A stretch of 64,000 bases of DNA from the NCBI RefSeq assembly GCF_905220565.1, contig NC_059421.1, positions 7,273,501 through 7,337,500 of the forward strand, in the 5' to 3' direction. Source of the DNA: Melitaea cinxia. Its lineage: Eukaryota; Arthropoda; Insecta; Lepidoptera; Nymphalidae. The notes below the pieces were generated by a model. It had not been told where the DNA came from, searched no databases, and saw only the letters and a list, made by a program, of their open reading frames with translations. How positions within the stretch are numbered: the stretch's first letter is position 1; the number at the start of each line of letters is the position of its first letter. Below are positions 11,935 through 22,614 of this stretch, piece by piece. Position numbers and translations under genes: made by a program.

Positions 11935-12050
11935 TTATTATATACTTTATTGCACTAAAAATAATGTACAGAAAAATTATACATAAAGTTGATGGCAAAG
12001 GTGGACTTATCTCTAGAAGAGATCTCTTCCAGTCAACTGGGATTTTTTTT
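11935..12050 (-). mobile_element. LINE 3'-end fragment with (TTA)n tail
   Basis: On the minus strand, GAGATCTCTTCTAGAGATAA...AATAAAGTATA(TAATAA)n matches the 3' terminus of the LINE at 56.7 kb. It is a severely 5'-truncated CR1/L2-group copy. Confidence 0.65.
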
Positions 12051-12479
12051 TCGTTTGCCAGCAAACACAATTATAATACTTCACATTGCCACGTAATAAA
12101 CTAAAGTCGCACACTTATCTCTATTATTATTTAACTGTAAAATTGAATACTGAAAAAGTGACAAAAAATAATTTATTCTCGAAGAATATTTCGGTTTGCA
12201 GCGGCTGCCTTAGAAGACAGTTCCATTTTAATCAAATACAATCTTGAAACTGAAGACAATTGATAAAATTTACAATAAACAAAACCTAGCATTTACATTT
12301 CGTTTTGAGTACTACACAAATTAATTAGATGTTAATTAAATGTTAAATTTGAATGATACTATTGTGTTCTTAAATGATTTTCAAATATCGAACAAACCTA
12401 AATAAGTTTTACTTGAAACATTAGCACAGAATTAATTATCTTTCTTAGATAATATAGAGCTTTGTAAGAAGAATAGGTA
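12051..12479. other. No recognised feature
   Basis: AT-rich spacer without a coding pattern. Confidence 0.45.
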
Positions 12480-12800
12480 ATTAATTATGTTTGCTAATAG
12501 ACGAAAAAAAACCGACTTCTATACATCGACAAGTAATACAACGTAAGTAGACGAAAAAAATTAACAAAGTCACTAGTTGCCACGATGATTTTCGAAGATT
12601 TCCCTCGATTTCTCGGAGATGTCATCATCAGATCCTAGTTTCATTTCATTAGTATCATGGTAATAACCTTGAGATATCCCCTTTCAAACAAAAAAATAAT
12701 CAGCGAAATCGGTTCATTAACGACGAAGTTATCCGCGAACACACAAAAAAAGTCCGGTCAAATAGAGAAATCTCCTCCTTTTTTGAAGTCTGTTAAAAAT
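12480..12800 (-). repeat. Dispersed repeat family C
   Basis: Minus-strand copy with GGAGGAGATTTCTC, GATAACTTCGTCGTTAATGA, ATCTGATGATGACATCTCC and GTTGTATTACTTGTCGATG, the same order as the other family C copies. Confidence 0.65.
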
Positions 12801-13386
12801 TAACTTACTTTAAAAGTTATTTAGTTCGGTCTTATATTTGAGAACCTTAGAAGCTGATATGAGCTAGTGAAAATATAATAATAATAATAGCTTTATTTAA
12901 AAATAAACATTTTAAACAAATGTTAACAATTACAAAAGTTCACTTATGCATAAGGTTAAATACATAAAATTTTGAGTTCAGACTGATCATCCTATATGGA
13001 TTAAGGATATAATCTGTGTTAAGGATGATCAAAATATAAGTGTAACTTAACAGAGGATCTGACTAGTACACTTTTTTATATAGTCATATTTTTTACACAA
13101 TAACTTTAGTACACATTAACATGACCAGTGAAGTTTTCACAAATTAATCAAACATTCTTGAGCAAATACATATTATAACAATAAAAATACAGTATTGCAA
13201 ACATTTTACATATTATTACAAACGTTTGTATAACTATAGCAGGTTTATCATGGTCCGAGTGTTAATGTAAATGATATGTTTCTGACATGGGTCTGTTGTC
13301 GTGGTGCGTGAACCGTGTGGGCGCTCACATACCAACTTTTATGGGTTCGCACACCGGCTATTGCGGGTTCAATCCGGTTCACGATA
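12801..13386. other. AT-rich spacer, possible LINE tail, then degraded SINE/family E start
   Basis: A (TAA)n followed by AGCTTTATTT at about 12878-12900 resembles a minus-strand LINE tail. A family-like phrase TCGCACACCGGCTATTGCGGGTTCAAT at 13345-13375 has a B-box-like core but no A box. Confidence 0.4.
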
Positions 13387-14390
13387 GATATAGAGAGTAC
13401 GTTGAGTAGTCGATCCCGGTTGTTATCACAGATACTTGATACCGATCCTTACTCATATAGGGAATATATCTTCCAATCCGCAGTGGAACAACGTGGTGGA
13501 TTAAGTTCCGACCGAGGAGATTCTCAATTTGACTGTACTTTTTATGTGTGCTATCTAGATAGATATAGAGAGTACGTTGAGTAGTCGGTCCCGGTTGTTA
13601 TCACAGATACTTGATACCGATCCTTACTCATATAGGGAATATATCTTCCAGTCCGCAGTGGAACAACGTGGTGGATTAAGTTCCGACCGAGGAGATTCTC
13701 AATTTGACTGTACTTTTTATGTGTGCTATCTAGATAGATATAGAGAGTACGTTGAGTAGTCGGTCCCGGTTGTTATCACGGATACTTGATACCGATCCTT
13801 ACTCATATAGGGAATATATCTTCCAATCCGCAGTGGAACAACGTGGTGGATTAAGTTCCGACCGAGGAGATTCTCAATTTGACTGTACTTTTTATGTGTG
13901 CTATCTAGATAGATATAGAGAGTACGTTGAGTAGTCGGTCCCGGTTGTTATCACAGATACTTGATACCGATCCTTACTCATATAGGGAATATATCTTCCA
14001 ATCCGCAGTGGAACAACGTGGTGGATTAAGTTCCGACCGAGGAGATTCTCAATTTGACTGTACTTTTTATGTGTGCTATCTAGATAGATATAGAGAGTAC
14101 GTTGAGTAGTCGGTCCCGGTTGTTATCACAGATACTTGATACCGATCCTTACTCATATAGGGAATATATCTTCCAATCCGCAGTGGAACAACGTGGTGGA
14201 TTAAGTTCCGACCGAGGAGATTCTCAATTTGACTGTACTTTTTATGTGTGCTATCTAGATAGATATAGAGAGTACGTTGAGTAGTCGGTCCCGGTTGTTA
14301 TCACAGATACTTGATACCGATCCTTACTCATATAGGGAATATATCTTCCAATCCGCAGTGGAACAACGTGGTGGATTAAGTCCCGACCCG
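13387..14390 (+). repeat. 175-bp tandem array, about 5.7 copies
   Basis: Unit starts fall at about 13387, 13562, 13737, 13912, 14087 and 14262, a constant 175-bp period. The last unit runs into a family E tail (GACCCGTCTCCTAAATGAAG). Units differ at only a few positions, so the expansion is recent. Each unit joins a family E segment (CGCAGTGGAACAACGTGGTG) to a family C segment (CAATTTGACTGTACTTTTTA). A 60-codon ORF recurs in each unit but starts with TTG, and 175 is not a multiple of three, so I do not call it a gene. Confidence 0.95.
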
Positions 14391-14613
14391 TCTCCTAAAT
14401 GAAGAGATTGAGGCCAGCAGTGGCTTTTAAGAGGCTGTATCGTGAATCGTATCATCTTATTACACATAAAGTATTGTGTAAGTTTTAAACTTTAAATGAA
14501 TAAAGTATGAAGGGGTGGCTAATTAGACATAAGGCTACATACTCTACTTTGAAATATATGTATTTTGAATATATATATTGTACACCTATGCTGACGCTAG
14601 ACCATTTCCTTTG
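14391..14613. other. Possible truncated LINE tail fragment
   Basis: GGCTAATTAGACATAAGGCT near 14517 resembles the LINE terminal region at 9.6 kb. The rest is AT-rich. Confidence 0.4.
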
Positions 14614-14765
14614 CCTTAAGGTTGCCTGGAAGAGATCGCTTTTTAGAGATAAGGCCGCCCTTTGTACCTAATGAATATATTGTCAATATTTTTTCTTTAT
14701 TTGATATGTATCATTTCTGTTTTTGGTGTACAATAAAGTGTATTATTATTATTATTATTATTATA
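14614..14765 (+). mobile_element. LINE 3'-end fragment with (TTA)n tail
   Basis: GTTGCCTGGAAGAGATCGCT, AGATAAGGCCGCCCTTTGTA and GGTGTACAATAAAGTGTATT lead into (TTA)n. This is the plus-strand equivalent of the intronic LINE terminus at 56.7 kb. Confidence 0.75.
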
Positions 14766-14840
14766 TGCTTCAGCCTCTAATATCCCAATGCTGGACATAG
14801 GCCTCTTTCCCCATGTAGGAGGAGGATCAGAGGTTAATGT
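14766..14840 (+). repeat. Family E fragment
   Basis: CCCAATGCTGGACATAGGCC then CCCCATGTAGGAGGAGGATC matches the family E head. Confidence 0.6.
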
Positions 14841-15070
14841 AAACATGGAATGTGACATATGAATATTAAATCACACAAATATAGCTGTATACGCTCGTGT
14901 GAACAGTTCTTCCTGTAACCCGTGCGTTAATTTAAACATCTGCATAATATTACTAAGTTCGATAGTTATCTGTAAATAACTATATAATAAGGGAGTTCTA
15001 TATACATTGAATTAACTGCTATACAACACTTCTCTATGTAGTTTTTTTTATATTGAATAAATATCATATA

Positions 15071-15327
<257 letters not shown>

Positions 15328-15397
15328 AGTCTAGTCAGTGTAATTGACTGGAATGTAAATTCTATTGAATTATCTTAACAACCATAAATGATAAACT

Positions 15398-15676
15398 GAG
15401 TTAAGGTACAGCAGGAAATTTCCTGCTCAAAATATGGAGCAGCCCGACTGGGGTAGTAACTCGACCTTACAGAAGATCACGGCTAAATAATACTGTTTTC
15501 AAGCAGTGTTGTGTTCCTGTCGATGAGTAAGGTGACAGAAGCTCCTGTGGGGAATTGGGGGTAAGGTCGACAACGCGCTTGCAATGCCACTGGTGTTGCA
15601 GACATCTATAAGCTACGGAAATCGCTTACCATCATGTGAGCCGTAAGCTTGTTTGCCGACCTAGTTGTATAAAATG
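15398..15676 (+). mobile_element. Family A SINE-like copy
   Basis: Full unit from AAGGTACAGCAGGAAATTTC through TTTCAAGCAGTGTTGTGTTC to ACCTAGTTGTATAAAATGAA. It is closely similar to the copy at 8018. Confidence 0.75.
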
Positions 15677-15890
15677 AAATAAATAAAAAAAATCAAAAAA
15701 ATAAATGATATCTCGTGATTGAAAATGTTCAAATGCGAAATTTGCTCGAACGAAATTTGCTATATTTAGTTCTATTAGTAGAATCTTGTATAGAATGTTG
15801 TGTAATATATTCATATCACGTTGTGCTTGCGGTAGTAAGTCTCGTATAAACTCTGCGAGGTAACTTTTACCTAGGGATGTTTCGTGATCG

Positions 15891-16112
15891 ATGGTAAGAG
15901 ATAAAAAGGTTCTTCAAGGTCGGATTTGCAAAGCTTACATACAGTTATCGATGCTATACGCGGATACAAGCGAAAGAAGCTACTCTGGGCTTCAGTGGTC
16001 AATTTTGGCACAAGTAAACACAATTTATGATATCACCAATATAACACAGAAATCACTTAGCAGAAAGGTAGTTATTTTAGTAGAAAGGTACGCAACACGG
16101 AACGCTGGATAG
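15891..16112 (+). other. 73-codon ORF, unknown
   Basis: ATG-initiated ORF MVRDKKVLQGRICKAYIQLS... ending in CATRNAG-like composition. There are no recognisable domains, and no splice sites or promoter could be paired with it. The surrounding sequence (GATGGTAAGAGATAAAAAGG) has a dispersed-repeat look. A chance ORF or repeat fragment is more likely than a gene. Confidence 0.2.
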
Positions 16113-16802
16113 TTTCAGTGTCGTCCGCACTAACCAACCGCCGACCGAAAAGTGAGTTGATGTTCCCTAGGTCGGCTATTTTATAACGGTGCATCTCAAC
16201 ACTAATTCCATCAAGCGCCAACAGATGGCACTGGCGTTCCGAATTCGCTACATTATTATTTCCGACAAATATAATGTAAAATAATATTACGACTGTTTTT
16301 ATAAATATTATGTAAAATGATAAAGTTTTATGAATGCATTGTAAAACATGGTTGTTACAGTACAGTTAACTCTTTTCTTTGCCAGTACAAATTAGAGGCA
16401 GTTTGTTAAAATAGTCTGCAATTGATATTATGAACGTAATATTATTCCTTGTTCCAAGATTCCGTTCACTAATCTTAAACAAGATTCAATCGAAGTTCAA
16501 GAAGCAATTTTCTTCGAAATATTATTTTTTAAGCCGTATGATAAAGTAATCTCATTTCATGTCGTATATTTGTATACAAATTAATAATTTAATTACTGAT
16601 GTCTCTTGGTACAATTCATGTTCATAAAGTAGAGAATTTAAAAAATATAAGCCTTCCGTTGTTTAGTTACAATTATTTTAACAGTAAATGTAAATCCTGG
16701 GCTAACCCATAAACGTTCCACAACTGGGCAAAAACTGCTCCGTGTAAGAAAAGTGTAATCCAAAACCTATTGCTTTATACGAGACTACATATTTATCATA
16801 TA
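16113..16802. other. No recognised feature
   Basis: AT-rich. A CGCCAACAGATGGCACT phrase at about 16215 resembles the short CGCCATCTATCG repeat core. Confidence 0.4.
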
Positions 16803-16952
16803 CTAGCTGCCCGGACAGACTTCGTTCTGTCAATAGTAAATTTTTTTTTGTATTAACACCTTCCGTGGGCCTTAAGGAACATACAAAAAAATAAATTAGC
16901 CGAGCCATTCTCGAGTTATGCGCTTAACAACATTCATTTTTATTTATATAGA
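16803..16952 (-). mobile_element. 150-bp non-autonomous Helitron
   Basis: On the minus strand it starts TCTATATAAATAAAAATGAA after an A. It ends with hairpin GACAGA-ACGAAG-TCTGTC, then CGGGCAGCTAG followed by T. TC start, 6-bp hairpin, CTAG end and A|T host site all fit Helitron rules. It sits exactly where the 3' end of the neighbouring autonomous Helitron is expected. Confidence 0.75.
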
Positions 16953-16974
16953 TAGCTTCCGCCCGCAGCTTCGC

Positions 16975-17430
16975 CCGTGTGGATTTCGGACTTCAAAAAT
17001 GGAGGAGGTTCTCAATTCGTAGGGATGTTTTTTAATATATGGTGCGTATGCAGGTGGTCCCATTGTCCAGTTAGGATCTGATGATGGGATCCTGGTGAAA
17101 TCGCAGGAACTTCTTAAATATTATAGGCAAACCTATGACGATTTTGGTATTTTTATGTGTAACTTGTTTGTCTGTTTTTAAAAATACGATGATTAGGTAT
17201 ATCATATCATCGTCGAAACTCCCCAATAATGACTATGTTTCCCTATTACTTCGAGGCCAGTGTATCGACTTGGATAATTCTTATTATGTTTGAAAGAGTA
17301 AACATTGCAGCTGGTCCTATAGTAACCAGGTCAGGATGTGGTGATGGGAGCCTAGAGTAATTGAAATAACTCCTCGCATATTATAGACACATCCAGTGTT
17401 TTAGGTATAGATAAAGAAGTATATGTGATG
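16975..17430 (+). repeat. Family C copies flanking the Helitron ORF
   Basis: TTTCGGACTTCAAAAATGGA, GGAGGTTCTCAATTCG and ATCTGATGATGGGATCCTGG, then a second diverged copy (AGGATGTGGTGATGGGAGCC). No gene. Confidence 0.6.
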
Positions 17431-17532
17431 ACAAAGATATCTACACATTGTTGATGATGAAGCTGTAAGGTAGGCACCGGATATTTAAAAGTGAATACTT
17501 TTTACTTGAAACGTTGTGTATAAGGAATATTT

Positions 17533-20500
17533 CTATTGAAATATTTCCTTATACACAACGTTCATTACTTCTGACGGATTGTTAGTAAACACAAACAGAT
17601 TATTTTTACATGTCACCCTTGAAAGGGCAACATATAACTGGCCGTGAGAAAAACATTGATCAGTTAAATCTATTCCTGCAACTTTTAAAGTTTGGCCTTG
17701 TGCCTTATTAATAGTAATACCAAAGGCTAATTTGATTGGAAATTGCAGTCTTTTGAATTGGAAGGGTAATTCGGAGGGAATCATCGGTATTCTGGGAATT
17801 AAAACAGTATCACCAGTACCACAGCCAGTTAAAATAGTGCATTCGATTAGAAAGTTTTTTAATTTAACTATTTTGAGTCTCGTGCCATTACACAATTTTG
17901 GGGGATTTAAATTTCTAAGTAATATCACTGGTGAACCCACTTTTAATATTAACTTGTGTGGAGGAATTCCGGGAGGAACTAAAGAATTCAAAAATTCAGT
18001 TGGATAATGTACTGCCTCTGCGGTATCCAAAACTGTATCAACTGAATAGTATATCTGTGATGGTGCTTCAAACTTGGAAATAATTAAATGATTAATTTTA
18101 TCAACCTGTTCATTAGTAGGTGCCAATATAGCCCTTTCCTTAAACCAACATAAAGTCTTTGTAATTATATTAGTAATATCGGGATATACGGTCTCAACCA
18201 ATTCTTCCACATTTTGAACCAAAGCACATAGGTTACTAAGATTGATTTTAACATTTCCGGATTGAAATGCACCATTACCTATTTGAAGTAAGTTATTTGA
18301 AAATTGTTTATTGTCTTCACTGGAGGACAAAATTCTCATATTTGTATTAAGTTCACATTTTGTAATATGTGGCCAAAGATAAGATCTTTTGAGTGATGCA
18401 TTGACTTCGTCAGCTCTAGTCCCCCTTGCTATGACTGGCAAAATTTGACGAAAGTCTCCAGAAAACAAAACAGTGCAGCCACCCATTGGGCAATTTCTGT
18501 TGCGTAAATCGCGCATTGTCCTGTCTAATGCCTCAACTGATGCTTTATGGGACATGGAAGCTTCGTCCCAAATAATCAAGCTACAATCCTGCATTAATTT
18601 ACCTGTTTTACTCTGTTTTGAGATGTTACAAACGCTAGAGACGTCGTCACAGTTCGTCACACGTCGTGCAGTTCGCCCGCCTTTCAAAAGTGTGGCTGCA
18701 ATACCGGACGACGCCACGGCAAGAGCAATTTTTCTGTCAGACCTTACTTTTGCTAATAATAAATTAATTATAAATGTTTTACCCGTGCCCCCGGGTGCAT
18801 CTAGAAAGAACATTTTCCCTTCATTACTATTAACTGATGACAATATTTGGTCGTAAACAATTTTTTGTTCTGGATTTAAGCGATGTTCATCTTGAATTGT
18901 CTGTAAGAGTTGGGTGTAATCATAGTCAGTCTCTCGTAAATCCTCGATGTTGTTCATTGCATAAAGATTTGAATTTAACGGCAAGTTAAAACCAAAATCT
19001 TTTATACTTTTACCTGATAGAGATTCGACCTCTTTATTTAATTCATTTAAAGCTTCATCAAAAATATTTTGGTCGTACTCTAAATCATCTGATGACAGTT
19101 CTTGTCGTCTGCGTTGCAGTATATCTTCGGACATACTTTCCTGATAGTTTTGCCAAAGAAGATGCGGGTCCGTGATTTGGCAGAACGATATCATAATGGT
19201 AAAAAGGCACCTAAGTGATTTTGGTGAACAGCATATGGCTGCTTCAGAGAGCGTACTCTCCCAGTGACTGTCATCTTCGAGGAGGCCCATAGCTTTGCAA
19301 GCCCCTTGGAATGTGTCGTAAGTTACACCTTCAAAAGTGCGGAGACTTCTAAACGAAGTAGGGCCTTTTATAACGTGGAGTAACAACCGCAAATGAAAAC
19401 ATTCTGCATTATTAGGGTGTACCACGTACACCCTTCCAAGAGCATCTGTTTTTCTCACGCCAGGGTACCCGAGAACTACCGCCCCCTGCTTTCGTCGTTG
19501 GAATTTTTTCGTATTTTGATTCCAGGTATAATAGGCAGGCACCTTGTCGTAGGTCAGAGTTTTTGCGAAGTCGTCCTCTGCACATAGTTTGAAAAACGCT
19601 GTTAAAGTAGTATCTCTTGGATTATTCACAATGTCATTTACATTATTTTCAGTGAAATACACCCGCTGTCCGTTTTCTAAATGAACAGCGAGGTGTGTGA
19701 CAGTTGGTGCTCTTTCATGAATATTGAAGGACATAATCCGCCATAGTGCTTCAGAACTACAAATGTAGCGGCCAGATTGAAATTGTTCTACTTCATTTGT
19801 AGAATGTAAACTAAACGTAGCCTGGTCACTTCCTTTATTGATGTATTTAGTGACATATTTTATTGATTTCACGGAACTGCAAAGTTCTACATTAACATGC
19901 GCCTCGAAAATTTTTAATAATAGTTTATTGTAAGGCACTACCCATCTGTTATCAATTTCGTAATTACGAATAGCAGCCTTGCGTCCTCCTTCCTCTGGTG
20001 ATAATCTTCTATACTTTGGATAGCCATCATCACCAGTTGAAGTTTGACTCTGATATGGTTTTGGGAATTTTTTTGAACATTTTCCCTCATGCATGCATGG
20101 CGAGTTAGGGTTTAAAGCTCCACAGGGTCCGTGAATCATGTTCCTTACCACGATGTCATACAATGTTGGGTCTTCGTCTTGGTCTGGTAATTCTGCCGTT
20201 ATAACTGTGTCAATTTGGTCGGGCCTGATTTTATTTGTCAGCCACAAAAGCAAATGTATATGTGGCAGCCCACGTTTTTGCCACTCCACCGTATACATGT
20301 CACAGCGTGTCGGACCAAATACGTTTACCTTATTTATTAAGTGTAATAGTTTTTGTACTTTTAAATGAAACACACGATTTAAAATGTCATATCGGTCTTG
20401 AGGTGTTGCGGTGGAATGCAGATTATCTTTTATTTCTTTCCAATTAGGATTACAGGTCATAGTAATGAAGAGGTCAGGTTTCCCGTAATTCCTGACATAG

Positions 20501-21708
20501 GTCATGGCATCTTGAGTTTTTTCGTGTAAGTATCTTGGTCCGCCAGTAAAAGATGACGGTAATATTACCAGCTGCCCAATATTGTTTGTCGTGTGTTCAT
20601 TAGAATGTAAAGCATCCTGTAAGTGTATATAATTTTCTGCGCGTAATTGTGTTTGGTTATTTCGTATAAAAGCTAAACGTTCTGATTCTAGTTTAGCATA
20701 CTGATCTACAACATATTGATTCAGTAACATTCCGTACCTTAGTAAAACATTATAATGATTATGGCGTTCCATTAAACGATAGCAATAATAATTCATACAT
20801 GAAACTTTCTTCTGTACTCTGTCTCCTGTAGAAGGATTAACTTGGGGAATATCAATTGTGTATCCGTCTTCACCTCGACAAAACATCAGTGGATATTGAA
20901 GACTGTCATATGAACGATGTAGTTCGGAAATTTTGTGGAGATTTTCGTCGCGGCTTCGAAGAACGATATCCCTTTTGTCAAATTGTTGTCCAGCAATGAC
21001 AACTGCTACTTCACTGGTAGAAGGAGCATTATACCGTCCACGGTGTTCACCGTCAGGTACCCTGCTGGCATGAATTACTACATTGTAATCTGGGACATCG
21101 AGAGAGATACTTTCCATTGCAGTTTTAAAAGATTGTACGTATCTATTATGCAAATGCAACATGTTTTGCAATGACCTGACTATAGAGTTATCAAGTGGTG
21201 TTCTTGAATTACTATTACTAATATTACATCGAGTCGTTGCTTGAACTTCAGGATCGGAAATAAAATATATCTGCAAAAACTTATGGTCGTCAGGAACTTG
21301 TGGAAGAAGACTACCTGCAAGGTGGTAAACCTGGCCCTGGACTTTAAATGTTGGCATGAAGCCGTTTTCAACTACTCGTTGACTTTTGAATGAAGTCATC
21401 TGGAACGCATTATTATACCGCCGAATATGACGCATAAATTCTGTATGCTTTGGATGACTTTCATCAAGTAGAGAATTTAAAGGTTCAGGTGGAGCACCTA
21501 TTTCATCTAATTTTACCTTACCATTTGAACAACATAAACCTTTTGACTCATCTTTCCATCTCAGTGCCGAACAGTATTGACAAACAATGGAAGGAGAACC
21601 TATACAAACGATACGATAATTTTGATAATCAATTGTTGTACTGTAATTCATTGCCGAGTACTCTTTATTGGACCATCTATTATTATTTTGTGTTCCATTA
21701 GTTGGCAT
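17533..21708 (-). CDS. Helitron Rep/PIF1-family helicase
   Basis: Encodes 1391 aa without internal stops, the full replication protein of a rolling-circle Helitron, which nicks, unwinds and joins DNA in the nucleus. Near the N-terminus a Cys cluster (C43, C46, C59, C60) fits the usual zinc-binding entry. The Helitron_like_N/Rep domain follows, with the HUH motif LPHIHLLLW near residue 480 and the two-tyrosine motif KYVTKYINKG near 615. The C-terminal SF1 helicase has Walker A DAPGGTGKT near 970, Walker B SLIIWDEAS near 1046, GDFRQILPV, INKAQGQTL near 1334 and LYVALSRV near 1363. The ATG is real, but it lies only 42 nt past the TGA that ends the STPR-like ORF, in the same frame, and the codons between are open. 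The start may therefore be internal to a longer ancestral protein. All catalytic residues I can check are present. A host-domesticated role is not suggested. Confidence 0.95.
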   Translation of the reverse strand: MPTNGTQNNNRWSNKEYSAMNYSTTIDYQNYRIVCIGSPSIVCQYCSALRWKDESKGLCCSNGKVKLDEIGAPPEPLNSLLDESHPKHTEFMRHIRRYNNAFQMTSFKSQRVVENGFMPTFKVQGQVYHLAGSLLPQVPDDHKFLQIYFISDPEVQATTRCNISNSNSRTPLDNSIVRSLQNMLHLHNRYVQSFKTAMESISLDVPDYNVVIHASRVPDGEHRGRYNAPSTSEVAVVIAGQQFDKRDIVLRSRDENLHKISELHRSYDSLQYPLMFCRGEDGYTIDIPQVNPSTGDRVQKKVSCMNYYCYRLMERHNHYNVLLRYGMLLNQYVVDQYAKLESERLAFIRNNQTQLRAENYIHLQDALHSNEHTTNNIGQLVILPSSFTGGPRYLHEKTQDAMTYVRNYGKPDLFITMTCNPNWKEIKDNLHSTATPQDRYDILNRVFHLKVQKLLHLINKVNVFGPTRCDMYTVEWQKRGLPHIHLLLWLTNKIRPDQIDTVITAELPDQDEDPTLYDIVVRNMIHGPCGALNPNSPCMHEGKCSKKFPKPYQSQTSTGDDGYPKYRRLSPEEGGRKAAIRNYEIDNRWVVPYNKLLLKIFEAHVNVELCSSVKSIKYVTKYINKGSDQATFSLHSTNEVEQFQSGRYICSSEALWRIMSFNIHERAPTVTHLAVHLENGQRVYFTENNVNDIVNNPRDTTLTAFFKLCAEDDFAKTLTYDKVPAYYTWNQNTKKFQRRKQGAVVLGYPGVRKTDALGRVYVVHPNNAECFHLRLLLHVIKGPTSFRSLRTFEGVTYDTFQGACKAMGLLEDDSHWESTLSEAAICCSPKSLRCLFTIMISFCQITDPHLLWQNYQESMSEDILQRRRQELSSDDLEYDQNIFDEALNELNKEVESLSGKSIKDFGFNLPLNSNLYAMNNIEDLRETDYDYTQLLQTIQDEHRLNPEQKIVYDQILSSVNSNEGKMFFLDAPGGTGKTFIINLLLAKVRSDRKIALAVASSGIAATLLKGGRTARRVTNCDDVSSVCNISKQSKTGKLMQDCSLIIWDEASMSHKASVEALDRTMRDLRNRNCPMGGCTVLFSGDFRQILPVIARGTRADEVNASLKRSYLWPHITKCELNTNMRILSSSEDNKQFSNNLLQIGNGAFQSGNVKINLSNLCALVQNVEELVETVYPDITNIITKTLCWFKERAILAPTNEQVDKINHLIISKFEAPSQIYYSVDTVLDTAEAVHYPTEFLNSLVPPGIPPHKLILKVGSPVILLRNLNPPKLCNGTRLKIVKLKNFLIECTILTGCGTGDTVLIPRIPMIPSELPFQFKRLQFPIKLAFGITINKAQGQTLKVAGIDLTDQCFSHGQLYVALSRVTCKNNLFVFTNNPSEVMNVVYKEIFQ

Positions 21709-21750
21709 ATTATTCCTAAAATTTATGTGCCGAATACGATCGTTTTGTAG

Positions 21751-22614
21751 TCAGAGTTGTCTTCTCTCAGATGTTTCAGTTTCCATTAAAGCATTGTGTC
21801 TATCACGATCTAAAGATAAACGTAGGTTACGTTCAGCAGAGGATTCGCGTAGCCTCTGAGAAACATGTCTTTCGCGATCCAACGACAAACGTAAATCACG
21901 TTCCGCCGAGGATTCGCGCAGTCTTTGCGAAACATACCTTTCACGGTCCAACGACAAACGTACGTTACGTTCAGCAGAGGATTCGCGCAGTCTTTGTGAA
22001 ACATGTCTTTCACGGTCCAACGACAAACGTACGTTACGTTCAGCAGAGGATTCACGCAGTCTTTGTGAAACATGTCTTTCACGATCTAACGACAAACGTA
22101 CATCACGTTCCGCCGAGGATTCGCGCAGTCTTTGCGAAACATACCTTTCACGATCCAACGACAAACGTACGTTACGTTCAGCAGAGGATTCGCGCAGTCT
22201 TTGTAAAACATGTCTTTCACGGTCCAACGACAAACGTACGTTACGTTCAGCAGAGGATTCACGCAGTTTTTGTGAAACATGTCTTTCACGATCCAACGAC
22301 AAACGTAAATCACGTTCTGCCGAGGATTCACGCAGTCTTTGCGAAACATACCTTTCACGGTCCAACGACAAACGTACGTTACGTTCAGCAGAGGATTCGC
22401 GCAGTCTTTGTGAAACATGTCTTTCACGATCCAACGACAAACGTGCGTTACGTTCCGCAGAAGACTCTCGCAGTCTTTGCGAAATATGTCTTTCACGGTC
22501 CAATGATAAACGCAGTTCTCTCTCTTCATTATTTTCACTATTCCGATTCAAACGAAGTCTTTTAGCAGCAGACGTACTGCGTCCTATATTTGGCCTCTCG
22601 GCATGATTATCTAC
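21751..22614 (-). CDS. STPR-like 23-aa repeat ORF upstream of the Helitron Rep
   Basis: Open from 22614 to the TGA at 21753-21751. The product is about ten RESSAER-N/D-x-RLSLDRERHVSQRL units of 23 residues plus a divergent first unit. The length, Arg/Glu-rich helical pattern and RES..R...RL...R layout match the STPR (score-and-three-peptide repeat) DNA-binding domain known from Bombyx FMBP-1, and related repeats precede Rep in some insect Helitrons. That comparison is from memory. There is no in-frame ATG: the apparent start at 22551 is TTG. An ATG at 22604-22602 is one base out of frame, and a splice-acceptor-like TTAG precedes 22614. The TGA is followed by CTA, and the frame stays open into the Rep ORF. 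Antisense ORFs over the array are shadows. Confidence 0.7.
   Translation of the reverse strand, partial: VDNHAERPNIGRSTSAAKRLRLNRNSENNEERELRLSLDRERHISQRLRESSAERNARLSLDRERHVSQRLRESSAERNVRLSLDRERYVSQRLRESSAERDLRLSLDRERHVSQKLRESSAERNVRLSLDRERHVLQRLRESSAERNVRLSLDRERYVSQRLRESSAERDVRLSLDRERHVSQRLRESSAERNVRLSLDRERHVSQRLRESSAERNVRLSLDRERYVSQRLRESSAERDLRLSLDRERHVSQRLRESSAERNLRLSLDRDRHNALMETETSERRQL
21811..22530 (-). repeat. 69-bp coding tandem array with 207-bp higher-order period
   Basis: DNA counterpart of the 23-aa repeats. Units alternate in a three-step order (N...H, N...Y, D...H variants) repeated nearly three times, so the array has grown in blocks of three units. Confidence 0.8.

Noticed and set aside
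13315..14284. Five 60-89-codon ORFs in a row, nearly identical
   Set aside because: They lie in a 175-bp tandem repeat, start at TTG or GTG, and the period is not a multiple of three.
13387..14390. CRISPR-like array
   Set aside because: Units are direct tandem copies with no unique spacers, in a eukaryotic repeat.
21771..22565. 264-codon plus-strand ORF across the Helitron repeat array
   Set aside because: Antisense shadow of the 69-bp coding repeats. Open only because each unit repeats the same sequence.
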